From MFKM01 sp038065115 (GTDB lineage: Bacteria; Patescibacteriota; Minisyncoccia; UBA6257; MFKM01), in assembly GCA_038065115.1 (NCBI GenBank), contig JBBTRS010000037.1:1-32773 (forward strand): a stretch of 32,773 nt of DNA, read 5' to 3'. Below the pieces are notes generated by a model. That model was not told the origin of the DNA, did not search any database, and saw nothing but the letters and a program-made list of their open reading frames with translations. Shown here one piece after another: positions 31,249-32,773 of the stretch. The position numbers and the translations under genes are program-made. The stretch's first letter is position 1; each line of letters begins with the position of its first letter.

Positions 31249-32773
31249 CTATGATCCCGACATCCATTTTCCGAGCGCCGACATAACGTCCGCCAATATC
31301 GCTTGTCCTGATTTCCATCTCCCGATAAAAGCGATCAGCTCTCTCATTTCTATTCTGTTATTTTGATTGGTATCGGCGAGGTGGAAAGTTTGCGTTCCGT
31401 AATTACAAATATCAGCCGGGCAGGGATTGCCGAGATATTCCCAGATGTAGCTTGTTAGGGTGATTGGCCCTCCATACAATCCATTACCAGACGCGGCAAA
31501 ACCTCTGGCGCCAATCATTTCAGGACTTCCGGTGTATGCTTGTCCAGCAGATTTATAAAAGGAAGCCATATCCCGCTTTATAACATCCTCGTTTGGAAAT
31601 GGCCATAAATCCTCAGATGTTGTTTCATTCCACCCCTGTTCTCCATACAGAGTTCCACTTACTCCAACACGTTTTGTAATTTGGGCGCCTATTTGCCCTG
31701 CAGCCTCGCCAGAATTTTTTAGCGTTGAGCCATCTTCGATTCTAGGCAGATACGAGAGTCCATTAGTAAATGGATTTATTGTAATTGAATTAGGCCCCAT
31801 CCCGCCACTCTTGTTTCTCCCTCCCGCATTGCCGTAGTAATCATTATAATTAGAAGTATTGAATCCATCTTCAGCATAATCTGTAATAGCTGTAAAATTA
31901 GCGATAATGCTATTTTTTATAGTATCCTCTGTCCCTAAATCAGAATCTATCACTCTAGAAGTCCAACCAGAACTTCCGAAAGTGCAATGATTAAGCACTA
32001 AAGGACCACTGCCCGCTCGAGAATAAAATGTTCTAGGAGGATAACCATCTGTTGATGCATTTGCATGATTCTTGTTATCCCAAGCAACACAGTTTGTAAG
32101 CGTAACATTAGCTACCGGAGAATCTTCAATCCAAAAACCAGCTCCTTCCATATTTAATGAAATACTCCCATCAAAATGAGTTTCGGAGGCGCCATTTGGA
32201 GTGAAAAATCCCTTTAAGCCATCATAAGTATGATCTTGAGCTCTGTTGTCTATTCCATCAATTGCTATGTTATTTTGATAGAATGTAAAAGAAGTGTCAT
32301 AGTTTGCAAAACATGATTGAGGTTCGTTAGTGTTAGAGTAATCCCATCGACAAACATTTCTTCTGAATATTGCATAATCTCCTCCCCCGTAAGCATGAGA
32401 GGTCCTGAATACATATCTATTTGGTCCTCCCCAAGAATAAGACTCCTCAACTAAACCATAATTTCCATAAACCACAAAAGAACCGCTGCTGCCACCCGCT
32501 CCATCGGTAGCAGATCGAATTACTTTTATGTAATCCCCTCGTAAAGAAAACTTCTCACCTAAGAAATTAATAACCTTTAATCCTCTAATCAAAACATAAT
32601 TAGCTCTTATGTCTACTGGTGGCTCGTAGATATTATTTCCTGTAGCTGATAATGTCACTCCCCAGTCATTCTCTGCATAAATTTTTGTATAACTTTGGGC
32701 GGTTCCAGTAGGCAACCCATAAATTCTATTGCTTGTTCCCGTATATGTTCCATCGCCTATCACAAGCTCGTCC
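31249..32773 (-). CDS. Beta-helix/dockerin-like protein, 5' end outside window
   Basis: At least 508 residues; the frame stays open to the window edge (reading DELVIGDGTYTG at the edge), so the signal peptide and N-terminus lie outside. The body is a right-handed beta-helix of Asn/Gly-rich repeats (YENDWG-type turns, IRGLKVINFLGEKFSL, TLTNCVAWDNKNHAN, LNHCTFGSSGW). The C-terminal ~80 residues match the tail of the 18076 protein: GNGLYGGPITLTSYIWEYLG, CPADIC, EF-hand-like loop DTNQNNRIEMREL, and DVMSALGKWMSGS. A paralogue of that protein. Function unknown; probably surface-exposed. Confidence 0.85.
   Translation of the reverse strand, partial: DELVIGDGTYTGTSNRIYGLPTGTAQSYTKIYAENDWGVTLSATGNNIYEPPVDIRANYVLIRGLKVINFLGEKFSLRGDYIKVIRSATDGAGGSSGSFVVYGNYGLVEESYSWGGPNRYVFRTSHAYGGGDYAIFRRNVCRWDYSNTNEPQSCFANYDTSFTFYQNNIAIDGIDNRAQDHTYDGLKGFFTPNGASETHFDGSISLNMEGAGFWIEDSPVANVTLTNCVAWDNKNHANASTDGYPPRTFYSRAGSGPLVLNHCTFGSSGWTSRVIDSDLGTEDTIKNSIIANFTAITDYAEDGFNTSNYNDYYGNAGGRNKSGGMGPNSITINPFTNGLSYLPRIEDGSTLKNSGEAAGQIGAQITKRVGVSGTLYGEQGWNETTSEDLWPFPNEDVIKRDMASFYKSAGQAYTGSPEMIGARGFAASGNGLYGGPITLTSYIWEYLGNPCPADICNYGTQTFHLADTNQNNRIEMRELIAFIGRWKSGQAILADVMSALGKWMSGS

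Noticed and set aside
1..32773. tRNA or rRNA genes
   Set aside because: Intergenic spaces were read on both strands; none shows a cloverleaf, a TTCGA/TTCAA-type T arm in context, or rRNA sequence.

Overview
The window looks like a chromosomal segment of a Candidate Phyla Radiation bacterium (Patescibacteria, most likely a Parcubacteria-type lineage). The reasons are a moderately AT-rich, tightly packed genome with short housekeeping proteins, several large secreted Cys-rich or repeat proteins, a CxxC-x(n)-CxxC mini zinc ribbon, a secreted FN3 protein ending in a PG_binding_1-like domain, and the GC-rich palindrome CCTGCCTGCCGGCAGGCAGG that reads as 'PAGRQ' or 'ACRQAG' in translation. TGA is used as a stop, so this is not the recoded (TGA=Gly) Gracilibacteria/Absconditabacteria code. 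No tRNA, rRNA, CRISPR array, phage gene or transposase gene was seen.

Layout. 1-2.9 kb: SWIB-domain protein (minus), then ABC-F ATPase and RlmN (plus). 3.0-7.6 kb: a small membrane-anchored 'NPF' protein followed by a 1415-residue secreted Cys-rich repeat protein. 7.7-11.4 kb: RRM RNA-binding protein, cupin, Fe/Mn superoxide dismutase, bacteriohemerythrin, a possible 34-residue coupled ORF, a HI0933-type flavoprotein and a DUF167 protein. 11.5-14.2 kb: pyruvate phosphate dikinase. 14.2-16.6 kb: a second 'NPF' protein plus secreted Cys-repeat protein. 16.8-19.7 kb: mini zinc ribbon, SIMPL-domain protein and a secreted parallel-beta-helix protein with a dockerin-like tail. 19.7-27.8 kb, all minus: iorB-iorA, ftsZ-ftsA-ybeY, rpsU-HIT-hisS, lepB. 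28.0-28.7 kb: pth (plus). 28.7-32.8 kb, minus: secreted FN3/PG-binding protein and the 3' part of a second beta-helix/dockerin-like protein cut by the window edge.

How it fits together. The housekeeping genes serve translation and ribosome quality (ABC-F, RlmN, YbeY, bS21, HisS, Pth), division (FtsA/FtsZ) and secretion (LepB). The surface set (two NPF/Cys-repeat modules, two beta-helix proteins, an FN3 protein, a SIMPL protein) probably builds the cell envelope or attachment apparatus. SOD and hemerythrin suggest oxygen handling, while the ferredoxin-linked enzyme IorAB and the PPi-linked enzyme PPDK suggest fermentative energy metabolism.

The most unusual signal is a family of four 143-156 bp non-coding elements with terminal inverted repeats. 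They sit exactly at, or a few codons inside, the 5' ends of genes and are flanked by 4-bp direct repeats (TATG three times in a row around two tandem copies, TATG/TATG, CAAG/CAAG). Removing the element at pth restores an in-frame, promoter-proximal start codon, which is good evidence of mobility. Several genes without elements have a -10 box only 7-9 bases from the start codon, which implies leaderless mRNAs. The elements therefore appear to have turned leaderless genes into genes with a long, foldable 5' leader. A second, smaller palindrome is nested in the left arm of two elements and also occurs in frame inside ybeY.
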